From positions 24,364-88,363 of the forward strand of contig NZ_JAEFCB010000024.1 of assembly GCF_016405905.1 (NCBI RefSeq): DNA of 64,000 nucleotides, read 5' to 3'. Position 1 is the first letter of the stretch. Each line of letters starts with the position of its first letter. Both the position numbers and the translations under genes were made by a program. Shown here in pieces: positions 45,041 to 53,161 of this stretch. The notes beneath the pieces were generated by a model, which saw only the letters and a list, made by a program, of their open reading frames with translations, ran no database searches and was not told where the DNA came from. This DNA is from Variovorax sp. IB41 (GTDB lineage: Bacteria; Pseudomonadota; Gammaproteobacteria; Burkholderiales; Burkholderiaceae_C).

Positions 45041-45077
45041 TTTTCAGGCACCTGCGAGGCGTGCCTGCCTGCACGCA

Positions 45078-46136
45078 TCACTGATCGAAGCCGACCTTGT
45101 CCACCAATGCGCTGGCCTGCTTGCGGTACTTGGCGATCTCGGTGAGCGGCAGCGGATCGACCTTCAGCTCGCCGATGGTCTGGCCGATGATCGGATCGAG
45201 CGCCACGCCCTTGCGCACCGGGTACTCGTAGTTGGTCTGCGCGTAGAGCGCCTGCGCCGGCTCGGACACCAGGAACTCGAGCAGCTTGACCGCGTTGCCG
45301 CGCTGCGGTGCGTTCCTGGCCACGGCCGCGCCGCTGATGTTGACGTGCGTGCCGCCGCTCCTGGCATTCGCGAAGGTCGGGCGCACGACCTTGATCGCGT
45401 CGCCCCACTTGCGCGCGTCGGTGCCTTCCTTGGCGCTCTTCATCTGGCCGACGTAGTACGAGTTGGCGATGCCGATATCGCAGATGCCGCCGAGGATGTC
45501 GCGCGCCACGTCGCGGTCGCCGCCCGTGGCCTTGCGCGCGAGGTTGGCCTTGACGCCGCGCAGCCACTGCTCGGTCTTGGCCTCGCCGTCATGCGCGATC
45601 AGTGCCGCGACGAGAGCCGTGTTGTAGGGGTGCTGGCCCGCGCGGATGCAGACCTTGCCCTTGTATTTCGGATTCGCGAGGTCTTCGTAGCGGAAGCTCG
45701 TGAGCGGCTGCGCCTTGTCGGCGTAGAGCACGCGGGCGCGCAGCGAAAGCGCGAACCACTGGCCGTCGGCGCCGCGCAGGTTGGCCGGAATGGCCGATTC
45801 GAGAGCGGGCGATTTCACGGGCTGCGTCACGCCGCCGTCCACGAGGTCCATGAGGTTGCCGATGTCCACGGTCATCAATACGTCGGCCGGCGAGCGCGCG
45901 CCCTCGGCCTTGACGCGCTCCAGCAGCCCGTCCTTCACGAACACGGTGTTGACCTTGATGCCGCTTTGCGCGCTGAAGGCGGAGATCAGCGGCTGGATCA
46001 GCGCGGACTCGCGCGTCGTGTAGAGCGTGAGCTCTTCGGCGGCATGCGCGGGCAGGGCCGCGAGGGCGAGCCAGACGGTGGTGACACCGATCAGTGCGTG
46101 CGCAGCGCGGGTGGTGGCGCCGGAGCGTTGGGTCAT
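45078..46136 (-). CDS. fbpA: Ferric iron-binding periplasmic protein
   Basis: A 352-residue periplasmic protein that captures Fe3+ and delivers it to FbpB. The signal peptide ends ALPAHAAEE; the mature protein opens LTLYTTRE, and the adjacent tyrosines of IANSYYVG correspond to the iron-binding Tyr pair of FbpA. The ATG at 46136 follows a GGAGG site; an upstream in-frame Met would place the ribosome site inside the coding region. First gene of fbpABC; a Fur box lies 61 bp upstream, so expression should rise when iron is scarce. Confidence 0.9.
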   Translation of the reverse strand: MTQRSGATTRAAHALIGVTTVWLALAALPAHAAEELTLYTTRESALIQPLISAFSAQSGIKVNTVFVKDGLLERVKAEGARSPADVLMTVDIGNLMDLVDGGVTQPVKSPALESAIPANLRGADGQWFALSLRARVLYADKAQPLTSFRYEDLANPKYKGKVCIRAGQHPYNTALVAALIAHDGEAKTEQWLRGVKANLARKATGGDRDVARDILGGICDIGIANSYYVGQMKSAKEGTDARKWGDAIKVVRPTFANARSGGTHVNISGAAVARNAPQRGNAVKLLEFLVSEPAQALYAQTNYEYPVRKGVALDPIIGQTIGELKVDPLPLTEIAKYRKQASALVDKVGFDQ

Positions 46137-46196
46137 GGATCCTCCAGATCGGTAACGTGTTCTTGGGAGACACCGGCGGCTGGCATGCAGCGCCGA

Positions 46197-46211
46197 TGAG
46201 AACAATTATCA
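46197..46211 (-). promoter_or_regulatory. Fur box upstream of fbpABC
   Basis: TGAGAACAATTATCA matches the 7-1-7 Fur consensus TGATAATNATTATCA at all but two positions. On the leftward strand it also contains GATAAT, a possible -10. It lies 61 bp before the fbpA start, an appropriate distance for iron-dependent repression. Confidence 0.7.
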
Positions 46212-46267
46212 ACAGGAGGGAGGGAAAAGAGCCTTTTGGACTTACGAGCCGAAGGCCTACTGGTGCG

Positions 46268-46825
46268 TCACCGGGCCGCAGGAATCTCGAACACCAGGCA
46301 CGTCGTCGTCGCATGCGCGTACAGCGTGCCGTCGGCCCCGACGAGCCGCGCCTCGGCGGTCGCGAGCTGCCTGCCGCAGTGGATCACCTTGCCTTCGGCG
46401 CGCACCCGCTGCACCTTCGGCGTGAGGCCCTTGACGTAGTTCACGCTGAGCTCGGCGGTCGTGTAGGCGCGGCCGGCGGGCATCATGGTGTGGACCGAGC
46501 AGCCCAGCGCCGAATCGAGCATCGTGGCGACCCAGCCGCCGTGGATGGTGCCCAGCGGGTTCAGGTGCTGCGCGAGCGGCGTGCCCTGGAACACGGCCAC
46601 GCCGGGGCTTACGGAGACGATCGTGAAATCCAGCGTCTTGGCGATGGCCGCGTAGGGAATGTCGCCGTTCAGCATCGCCTGCATCACTTCGAGCCCGGTC
46701 TTGCCGGCGATCTGCTCGGGGCGGGCGAGGCCGGGGCCGGGGCCGTTGTCCAGGCGCTCGATGATCACGCGCTCCTCGGCGATCCATGCGTCGAGCTGGT
46801 CGAGCTTGCTGGTGGGTTGCGTCAT
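46268..46825 (-). CDS. PaaI-family hotdog thioesterase
   Basis: A 185-residue protein of the PaaI/YbgC-like hotdog fold. NPLGTIHGGWVATMLDSALG contains the HGG motif with the catalytic Asp/Glu position (D in MLDSALG), and the C-terminal strands include AEGKVIHCGRQLATAEARL. It hydrolyses acyl-CoA, often aromatic. The ATG at 46825 is chosen because an earlier start would overlap the MarR operator. Divergent from the MarR gene, so both may respond to an aromatic acid or its CoA ester. Confidence 0.85.
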   Translation of the reverse strand: MTQPTSKLDQLDAWIAEERVIIERLDNGPGPGLARPEQIAGKTGLEVMQAMLNGDIPYAAIAKTLDFTIVSVSPGVAVFQGTPLAQHLNPLGTIHGGWVATMLDSALGCSVHTMMPAGRAYTTAELSVNYVKGLTPKVQRVRAEGKVIHCGRQLATAEARLVGADGTLYAHATTTCLVFEIPAAR

Positions 46826-46863
46826 GCCTGTATTTCTCCTGGGGGCTTTGGCGGGATGATTGG

Positions 46864-46892
46864 GTTGCATATGCAACAGTTGCACCTACAAT
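46864..46892 (+). promoter_or_regulatory. MarR promoter and operator
   Basis: GTTGCATATGCAAC (46864-46877) is a perfect 14-bp palindrome, followed by a third GTTGCA at 46879. A -35 TTGCAT (46865-46870), 16-bp spacer and -10 TACAAT (46887-46892) can be read across it, so the regulator would block its own promoter. The expected start of transcription (about 46899) is at or next to the ATG at 46901. Confidence 0.6.
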
Positions 46893-46900
46893 AATACCCC

Positions 46901-47356
46901 ATGGACATCCAGACCAAGCCGCGCGGCTGCACCAGTTTCAAGGTTCGACAGCTCATGCGTCGCCTGTCGACGCACTACGACGCCGAGGTGTCAAAGAGCG
47001 GCCTGAAGACCACGCAGTATTCGCTGCTGTCGCACCTCAAGCGCCTGGGTGCCGTCCGCCCGGTGGACTTCGCGGCCGAGCTCAAGATGACCGCCTCCAC
47101 CCTGAGCCGCAACATGCAGCCGCTGATCGCCGCCGGCTGGGTCGCGCAGAGCGCCGGCGCCGATGCGCGCAGCCGTCTGGTGGCGCTCACGCCCGAGGGC
47201 GACGCCAAGTGGCGGGAAGCCCAGCACCACTGGAAGATCGCGCAGCAGAAGCTCAACGCACTGCTGGGCGTGGAGCGCGTGCTGGCGCTGCACCTGCTGA
47301 TCGACGAGTCGCTGGAGCTGTTCGGCGTTGAAGACGCGCCCGACTGCAGCGACTGA
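46901..47356 (+). CDS. MarR-family transcriptional regulator
   Basis: A 151-residue winged-helix regulator; the core runs from about residue 14 (FKVRQLMRRLSTHYD) with the recognition helix in FAAELKMTASTLSRNMQPL and the wing in GADARSRLVALTPEG. The ATG at 46901 follows AATACCCC and has no Shine-Dalgarno; with the -10 at 46887 the mRNA may lack a leader. The gene is divergent from the PaaI-like thioesterase across a perfect palindrome, and 110 bp upstream of an MFS transporter in the same direction, which it may also control. Confidence 0.88.
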   Translation: MDIQTKPRGCTSFKVRQLMRRLSTHYDAEVSKSGLKTTQYSLLSHLKRLGAVRPVDFAAELKMTASTLSRNMQPLIAAGWVAQSAGADARSRLVALTPEGDAKWREAQHHWKIAQQKLNALLGVERVLALHLLIDESLELFGVEDAPDCSD

Positions 47357-47466
47357 CCCGCACCGCCCACAACACCCGACCCCACCTCTTTCGCCCGGCG
47401 CGCATGGCCGCGCATGGCCCTCGCTTTCTCTCCTCCTCCACACCCTATTCCAACAGCAGAGGCCCC

Positions 47467-48783
47467 ATGTTCGCCACCCAAGTTTCCGCATGGCTGCAGC
47501 GCCGCGGCATCCACTACGGATGGATCGTCGCCGCCATCACCTTCCTGACGATGCTGACGATGTCGGCCGCGCTGGGCCTGCCGGGCGCGATGCTGCAGCC
47601 GCTCACCAAGGAGTTCGGCTGGAGCACCGAGCAGATCTCCTCGGCGCTCGCGCTGCGCTTCGCGCTCTTCGGCCTCATGGGCCCGTTCGCCGCGGTGCTG
47701 ATGGAGCGTTATGGCCTCCGCGCGGTGATCTGCACCGGCCTCGCGCTGGTGGGCCTGGGCATGGCGCTGGTCACCATGGCTTCGCAGCTGTGGCAGCTCT
47801 TCGTGCTCTGGAGCCTGATGCTGGGCCTGGGCACCGGCATGACCGCGCTGGTGCTCGGCGCGGTGGTGGCCAACCGCTGGTTCGTCGCGCGCCGCGGGCT
47901 GGTCATCGGCATGCTCACGGCCAGTTCGGCGACGGGGCAACTGGCGTTCCTGCCGTTCGCGGCCTGGATGATCGAGCACTGGGGCTGGCGCTCGGCCATC
48001 GTGCCGATCGTGATCGGCAGCGTGCTGATCGCGGTGCTCGCGCTGTGCCTCATGCGCAATCGCCCGTCCGACCTCGGCCTGCTGCCCTACGGCGAGGTGC
48101 CCGGCACGCAACCCGCCGCGCCGGCCGCGCCCGTGGCGATGATGAACTTCGCCACGCCGTTCCGCGTGCTGCGGGAAGTGGCGACCAACCGCACCTTCCT
48201 GATCCTGGCCGCCACCTTCTTCATCTGCGGCCTGAGCACCAACGGCCTCGTGCAGACGCACTTCATCTCGCTGTGCGGCGACAACGGCATGGGCGCCGTG
48301 CCGGCCGCCTCGGTGCTCGCGATGATGGGCGCGTTCGACTTCGTGGGCACCATCCTCTCGGGCTGGCTCTCGGACCGCTACGACAACCGCAAGCTGCTCT
48401 TCTGGTACTACGGCCTGCGCGGGCTGTCGCTCTTCTGGCTGCCGCATTCGGAATTCACGATCTACGGCCTGGGCCTCTTCGCGATGTTCTACGGCCTCGA
48501 CTGGATCGCCACCGTGCCGCCGACCGTCAAGCTCGCGGGCGCGGCCTTCGGTCCGGCCAAGGTGGGCCTCGTGTTCGGCTGGGTCTTCGCCGCGCACCAG
48601 CTGGGCGCCGCCACGGCCGCCTACGGCGCGGGCTTTGCGCGCACGCTGCTCCTGACCTACACGCCGGCGCTGTACGCGGCCGGTGCGGCCTGCCTCGTCG
48701 CGGCCGCGATCGTCATGCTGATCCGCCGCCCCGCAGCCAAGACCGGCGCGTCGGTCACGCCCACGGCGGCAGCGCGCGCCTGA
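47467..48783 (+). CDS. MFS transporter
   Basis: A 438-residue membrane protein with twelve helices. The N-terminus HYGWIVAAITFLTMLTMSAALGLPG and the loop GWLSDRYDNRK resemble the MCT/OFA-type monocarboxylate carriers of MFS. The ATG at 47467 is preferred over an upstream in-frame ATG at 47404, whose 21-residue extension lacks conservation. It probably imports an acid handled by the thioesterase region; the substrate is not determinable. Confidence 0.82.
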   Translation: MFATQVSAWLQRRGIHYGWIVAAITFLTMLTMSAALGLPGAMLQPLTKEFGWSTEQISSALALRFALFGLMGPFAAVLMERYGLRAVICTGLALVGLGMALVTMASQLWQLFVLWSLMLGLGTGMTALVLGAVVANRWFVARRGLVIGMLTASSATGQLAFLPFAAWMIEHWGWRSAIVPIVIGSVLIAVLALCLMRNRPSDLGLLPYGEVPGTQPAAPAAPVAMMNFATPFRVLREVATNRTFLILAATFFICGLSTNGLVQTHFISLCGDNGMGAVPAASVLAMMGAFDFVGTILSGWLSDRYDNRKLLFWYYGLRGLSLFWLPHSEFTIYGLGLFAMFYGLDWIATVPPTVKLAGAAFGPAKVGLVFGWVFAAHQLGAATAAYGAGFARTLLLTYTPALYAAGAACLVAAAIVMLIRRPAAKTGASVTPTAAARA

Positions 48784-48801
48784 TCACCCGAAGGCCCCGC
48801 C

Positions 48802-50220
48802 ATGACCACCTCCGCCACCGCCGACCTCGACCCGCGCACGCGCCTGCTGCTGGAGGCACCCATCGTGCCGACGCTGCTGCGCCTGGCCGCCCCCAACGTG
48901 CTCGTGATGGTGGCGCAGGCCTCCGTCGGGCTCATCGAAACCTACTTCGTCGGCAAGCTCGGCACCGACGCGCTCGCGGGCATGGCGCTCGTGTTCCCGA
49001 TCGTGATGCTGATGCAGATGACCTCCAGCGGCGCCGTGGGCGGCGGCATCGCCTCGTCGATCGCCCGCGCGCTCGGCGCGCGGCGCCGCGACACCGCCGA
49101 TGCGCTGGTGTGGCACGCGGTGGTCATCGCGCTGGGCTTTGGCCTGTGCTTCACGCTCGCGCTGCTGTTCGGCGGGCGCTGGCTCTACGGGATCATGGGC
49201 GGCGCGGGCGCTTCGCTCGACGCGGCGCTCACGTACTCCAACTGGGTGTTCGCGGGCGCGGTGCTGGTGTGGCTCTTCAACTCGCTCGCCGCGATCATTC
49301 GCGGCACCGGCAACATGTCGGTGCCGGCCAACGTGACGGTGGTGGGCGTGGTGTTCCTCATTCCCGCCTCGCCGCTTCTGATCTTCGGCTGGGGGCCGAT
49401 TCCGGGCATGGGCATTGCGGGCGGGGCGATCGCGCTGCTGCTGTACTACCTGCTGGGCTCGATCGCGCTGATCGCCTACCTGCGCTCGCCGCGCAGCCTG
49501 CTCAAGCCGACGCTCGCGGCGCTGAAGCTCCAGTGGCCGCTGTTCCGCGACATCCTGCGCATCGGGCTCGTGGGCGCGGTGTCGACGGTGGCGACCAACC
49601 TGTCGATCGGCATTGCGACCGCACTCACCGGCCACTTCGGTTCGGGCGCGTTGGCCGGCTACGGCACGGCGTCGCGGCTGGAGTACCTGCTGGTGCCGCT
49701 GGTGTTCGGCCTGGGCGCGCCCCTGGTCGCGATGGTCGGCACCTGCATGGGCGCGGGGCAGCGCGAACGCGCGCTGCGCGCCACCTGGGCCGGCGCGGCG
49801 CTGGCCTTCGCGCTGACCGAGACCATCGGCCTGGCGGCCGCGCTGTTCCCGCGGCCGTGGCTGCTGCTGTTCGGCAATGACCCCGCGATGCTGGAGACAG
49901 GCGCGCACTACCTGCGCGTGGTGGGGCCGCTCTACGGTTTCTTCGGCGTGGGGCTTGTCCTGTATTTCGCCTCGCAGGGCGCGGGTCGTTTGCTGTGGCC
50001 GGTGCTCGGCAACATCGCGCGCCTGGCCGTGGCGGGCACGGGCGGCTGGCTCGCGCTGCGCTGGGGCGGCGGGCTCACCGGCGTGTTCGCGGCGCAGGGC
50101 GTGGCGCTGGTGGTGTACGGCATCGTGATCGCCTCGGCGATCGCGGGCGGCGCCTGGTTCGGCCGCGTGGGCTGGCCGCGCACGCCCACCGGATTGCTGC
50201 GCCGCGTGGCGCAGGTTTGA
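48802..50220 (+). CDS. MATE-family efflux transporter
   Basis: A 472-residue inner-membrane antiporter with twelve helices in two bundles. The helix-1 motif TLLRLAAPNVLVMVAQASVGLIETYFVGKLGTDALAG and the central GSGALAGYGTASRLEYLLVPLVFGLGAPLVAMVG are MATE hallmarks. Exports cationic drugs or toxic metabolites using Na+ or H+. It starts 18 bp after the MFS gene and is followed by a strong terminator, so the two form the end of one transcript. Confidence 0.9.
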   Translation: MTTSATADLDPRTRLLLEAPIVPTLLRLAAPNVLVMVAQASVGLIETYFVGKLGTDALAGMALVFPIVMLMQMTSSGAVGGGIASSIARALGARRRDTADALVWHAVVIALGFGLCFTLALLFGGRWLYGIMGGAGASLDAALTYSNWVFAGAVLVWLFNSLAAIIRGTGNMSVPANVTVVGVVFLIPASPLLIFGWGPIPGMGIAGGAIALLLYYLLGSIALIAYLRSPRSLLKPTLAALKLQWPLFRDILRIGLVGAVSTVATNLSIGIATALTGHFGSGALAGYGTASRLEYLLVPLVFGLGAPLVAMVGTCMGAGQRERALRATWAGAALAFALTETIGLAAALFPRPWLLLFGNDPAMLETGAHYLRVVGPLYGFFGVGLVLYFASQGAGRLLWPVLGNIARLAVAGTGGWLALRWGGGLTGVFAAQGVALVVYGIVIASAIAGGAWFGRVGWPRTPTGLLRRVAQV

Positions 50221-50235
50221 ACGGCACCCCTCAAG

Positions 50236-50266
50236 AAAAAACCCGGGCGCTCGGCCCGGGTTTTTT
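50236..50266. terminator. Bidirectional terminator after the MATE gene
   Basis: AAAAAACCCGGGC pairs with GCCCGGGTTTTTT around a five-base loop: a perfect 13-bp stem with A- and T-runs. It separates the MATE gene from the convergent small secreted protein gene and would stop transcription from both sides. Confidence 0.92.
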
Positions 50267-50278
50267 CGTTCTTGTCGA

Positions 50279-50596
50279 TCAGTTGCGATACGGATTGTTG
50301 GGCCGGCGGTCGTAGCGGTTGGGCACGCCGTCACCATCGTTGTCGCGGCGGCCGCCGTAGTGGCGGCGGTCGTCCCAGCGGCGGCCGTGATCGTAGCGGC
50401 CATCGCGGTAGTAGCCCGGGTGGTAGTGGCGCGGCGGCGGCGGCGGCGCGTAGTAGCGGCGCGGGGGCGGCGGTGCGGGCACCACGTAGACCTGGGCCTG
50501 GATGAAGCGGCCGCCGGTCTGGGCCTGTGCCGGTGCGCTGAGTGCAGCCAGCGACATCAGGGCGGCTGCGGCGAATGCGAAAGTGAGCTTTTTCAT
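50279..50596 (-). CDS. Small secreted Tyr/Arg/Pro-rich protein
   Basis: A 105-residue protein with a signal peptide (cleavage after SAPAQAQ, about residue 26). The mature part is Pro-, Tyr-, His- and Arg-rich (PPPPRRYYAPPPPPRHYHP), a probable disordered surface or wall-binding region, and it ends in DNDGDGVPNRYDRRPNNP, which matches the Ca-binding thrombospondin type 3-like DxDGDGxPDxxD pattern. No enzyme motif. Similar short proteins are widespread in Burkholderiales and uncharacterised. Convergent with the MATE gene at the shared terminator. Confidence 0.75.
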   Translation of the reverse strand: MKKLTFAFAAAALMSLAALSAPAQAQTGGRFIQAQVYVVPAPPPPRRYYAPPPPPRHYHPGYYRDGRYDHGRRWDDRRHYGGRRDNDGDGVPNRYDRRPNNPYRN

Positions 50597-50808
50597 GGCA
50601 ACTCCGGTGGAGTGGTTGGAAGCCTCATCGTCGTTGCCTTGTGTGAACCTTGTGTAAGGCTGAGGCGAAATCGGATGAAGAGCTGTAAGCAGCCCGTAGA
50701 GGTGTGACGTCAGGTGGGCATGCCCTGATCCTAAGGGCTCTCGCACGCGCGAGGCACTGTCGCAGGTGTGCCGTTGGTTGTAGGCCGGGAGGCCGTGCCG
50801 CTGTGCGC

Positions 50809-51546
50809 TCAGGCGCGCGGGGCGGGCAGCATGCGGCGCAGCGCCTCGAAGAACAGGTCCGACTGCTCGCGCTCGCCCTGGATCTGCGCGGCCACCTGCG
50901 CGGCCAGCTTCGCATCGACGGGCGCGAGCGGCCGCCCGGTCGATTGCGCGATCACCTGGTGCAGGCACGCCCGTTCGAGGTAGTACAGGTCGTCGTAGGC
51001 ATGCGCGATGGTGGCGCCCGCCACGATCACGCCGTGGTTCGCGAGAAACGCGATGTCCTTGCCGGTCATGGCGCGGGCGATGCGCTCGCCCTCGGCGTCG
51101 TCGAGCGCCAGGCCGTTGTAGACCGCGTCGATCGCGATGCGGTTCATGTAGCGCATCGCGTTCTGGCTCGCGGTCGCATCGAGCGCGCGGTCCACCGTGA
51201 GCGTGAGCGCGGTGGCATAGGGCATGTGGCAATGCAGCACGACCGCATGGCCGGTGAGCCGGTGCACCGCGCCATGAATGAAGAGCGCGGTGGGCTCCAC
51301 GCGATGGCGGCCGGCGAGCACCTCGCCGTGCACGTCGATCAGCACGATGTCCTCGGGGCCGATCTCGCTCCAGTGCAGGCCGCGCGGGTTGATGAGGTAG
51401 CGGTCTTGCGCGCCCGGCAGCATCACGCTGAAGTGGTTGCACACGCCTTCCGACAGGCCGTGATGGGCGGCCGCGCGCAGGGCCAGCGCGAGGTCTTCGC
51501 GCAGCTTGCGGACGGCGGGGCTGGCGTAGTCGGAATCTGCGGACAT
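50809..51546 (-). CDS. Class II aldolase/adducin family protein
   Basis: A 245-residue zinc-dependent aldolase or epimerase fold. GLSEGVCNHFSVMLPG is the family's substrate loop; the metal His residues are in HGAVHR, LHCHMPY and ANHGVIV. It lies 62 bp downstream of dgoA in the same direction and may be the last gene of the sugar-acid operon. It may cleave or isomerise a sugar acid or 2-keto-3-deoxy acid; the family also includes ribulose-phosphate epimerases and dehydratases, so the reaction is undetermined. The Zn-dependent type differs from the Schiff-base DgoA next to it. Confidence 0.8.
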   Translation of the reverse strand: MSADSDYASPAVRKLREDLALALRAAAHHGLSEGVCNHFSVMLPGAQDRYLINPRGLHWSEIGPEDIVLIDVHGEVLAGRHRVEPTALFIHGAVHRLTGHAVVLHCHMPYATALTLTVDRALDATASQNAMRYMNRIAIDAVYNGLALDDAEGERIARAMTGKDIAFLANHGVIVAGATIAHAYDDLYYLERACLHQVIAQSTGRPLAPVDAKLAAQVAAQIQGEREQSDLFFEALRRMLPAPRA

Positions 51547-51584
51547 CGTGTCTCCTTCGTTTTTCTTGTGGATCGGGCAGTGGA

Positions 51585-51617
51585 TCAGGCGTGCGGTCAG
51601 GCGTGCGGTCAGGCGTG
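51585..51617. repeat. 12-bp tandem repeat at the dgoA stop codon
   Basis: TCAGGCGTGCGG occurs twice and then TCAGGCGTG a third time. On the leftward strand each unit contributes an in-frame TGA, so dgoA ends with redundant stops 12 bases apart. Probably a slippage-generated duplication of the gene end. Confidence 0.75.
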
Positions 51618-52250
51618 GGTGAGGCCCGTCCAGGCCGCGATGAATTTCTTCGCATCGTCGCGCACCGCGGCGGCCTGCTTGCCCGGCTTGTAGAGCGCGG
51701 AGCCGATGCCGAAGCCGGCGGCGCCCGCCGCGCGCCACTCGCCCATGTTCAACGGCGTGATGCCGCCCACGGGCATCACCGGCGTGCCGGTGGGGAGCAC
51801 CGCGAGCAGCGCCTTCACCACCGCGGGCGAGGCCAGCTCGGCGGGGAAGAGCTTCAGCCCCGTGGCGCCAGCCGCGAGCGCGCCGAAGGCCTCGGTCGGC
51901 GTCATCACGCCCGGTAGGCACACCATGCCCAGCTTCACGGCCTCGGCGATGACCGCGGCATTGAAGTTGGGCGACACGATCAGCTCGCCGCCGGCCGCAT
52001 GCACCTCGCGCACCTGCTGCGCATCGAGCACCGTGCCCGCACCCACCAGCGCCTGCGGAAAACGCTTGCGCATGAGCGCGATGCTGTCCAGGGGCTGCGG
52101 CGAATTGAGCGGCACTTCGAGCAGCCGGAAGCCGGGCTCGACGATGGCGTCGCCGACATCGGCGGCCTCATCGGGCGCGAGGCCGCGAAGGATGGCCACG
52201 AGCGGCAGGTCGCGCATCGCGGCGTTGAATTTTTCGAGGGGCGTGGTCAT
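51609..52250 (-). CDS. dgoA: 2-dehydro-3-deoxy-6-phosphogalactonate aldolase
   Basis: A 213-residue class I aldolase that cleaves KDPGal to pyruvate and glyceraldehyde 3-phosphate. The catalytic Glu is in RLLEVPLNSPQ and the Schiff-base Lys in GLKLFPAELAS; VGAGTVLD and MPVGGI form the phosphate site. It differs from the Eda at 37103 in these blocks and sits beside the KDGal kinase. Its start overlaps the dgoK stop by four bases, so the pair are coupled. Confidence 0.9.
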   Translation of the reverse strand: MTTPLEKFNAAMRDLPLVAILRGLAPDEAADVGDAIVEPGFRLLEVPLNSPQPLDSIALMRKRFPQALVGAGTVLDAQQVREVHAAGGELIVSPNFNAAVIAEAVKLGMVCLPGVMTPTEAFGALAAGATGLKLFPAELASPAVVKALLAVLPTGTPVMPVGGITPLNMGEWRAAGAAGFGIGSALYKPGKQAAAVRDDAKKFIAAWTGLTHA

Positions 52251-53161
52251 GGCTGGATTCTGTTGGTATCTGCTGCAAGAAAGCCGGACAGCGCATGCAG
52301 TCCGGCCCAGGTGGCCTCGGCGCCGAGCGTGCGCGTGGCAACGCCGGCGGCGCGCAGGGCCAGGGTGTAGCGCTCGGTGAGCACGGGCGAGCCGATCAGC
52401 ACCACCTCGCCGACTGCCTGCAGCGATTGGGTGCGAAGCTCCTCGCCGATCAGGAGGCCCGAGAGGTAGCTGGCCAGCTCTTCTTTCGGCATGCGCTCGA
52501 ACAGCGCGAGCGTGCGCGCGCCGAAGGCGTTGTGCAGCAGGCCGTGGCCGTTCTCGGATTGGGTCACGCCCTGCAGGAAGGCCGCTTCGTCCAGCGGCGC
52601 GGCGGCATCGAGCGTGCGCGCGAGGATCGAATGCTGGCTCAAGAGCGCGTAGAACTCGCCGGTCATGCAGGTGCGGAAACCCGAGACGCGGCCCTTGCGC
52701 ACGGTGGCCCATTTGTTGTGCGTTCCGGGCAGCACGAAGAGGCCGTCGCTCGCGCCGGTGAGCGCCATGGCGCCGAAGATCTGCACCTCCTCGCCGCGCA
52801 TCACGTCGGGCACGCCGTCGTGCTCGTCGCTGAGGCCCGGCACGATGGCGATGCGCGCACCGGGAATGGCGTCGATGTGGATGATCTTGCGGCCCACCTC
52901 GACGCGGCCCGCGGGGCAGGCGCAGTACGGCGCCTCGACCCAGCCCTGCTTGCTGCCGGCCATGCCGGAGATGAGGCACTGCGCGCCTTCAAGGCGCATC
53001 CAGTCGCCGAACAGCGCCTCGAAGACGGCGGGGAAGCCGCCTTCAGGCACCTTCAGGATGCCGCGCGCATCGCTGCGTTCTTCGAGCACCTTGCCGTCTG
53101 CATCCAGCAGTGCGCCGCGAAGGGAACTCGTGCCCCAGTCGATTGCTACCAGTCTTGTCAT
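52247..53161 (-). CDS. dgoK: 2-dehydro-3-deoxygalactonokinase
   Basis: A 304-residue kinase phosphorylating 2-keto-3-deoxygalactonate at O6. The ASKHA-like N-terminus VAIDWGTSSLRGALLD is the DgoK signature; ISGMAGSKQGWVEAPY and LPGTHNKWA follow. It starts immediately after the dehydratase stop and overlaps dgoA. Together dehydratase, kinase and aldolase make a complete DeLey-Doudoroff route. Confidence 0.9.
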   Translation of the reverse strand: MTRLVAIDWGTSSLRGALLDADGKVLEERSDARGILKVPEGGFPAVFEALFGDWMRLEGAQCLISGMAGSKQGWVEAPYCACPAGRVEVGRKIIHIDAIPGARIAIVPGLSDEHDGVPDVMRGEEVQIFGAMALTGASDGLFVLPGTHNKWATVRKGRVSGFRTCMTGEFYALLSQHSILARTLDAAAPLDEAAFLQGVTQSENGHGLLHNAFGARTLALFERMPKEELASYLSGLLIGEELRTQSLQAVGEVVLIGSPVLTERYTLALRAAGVATRTLGAEATWAGLHALSGFLAADTNRIQP

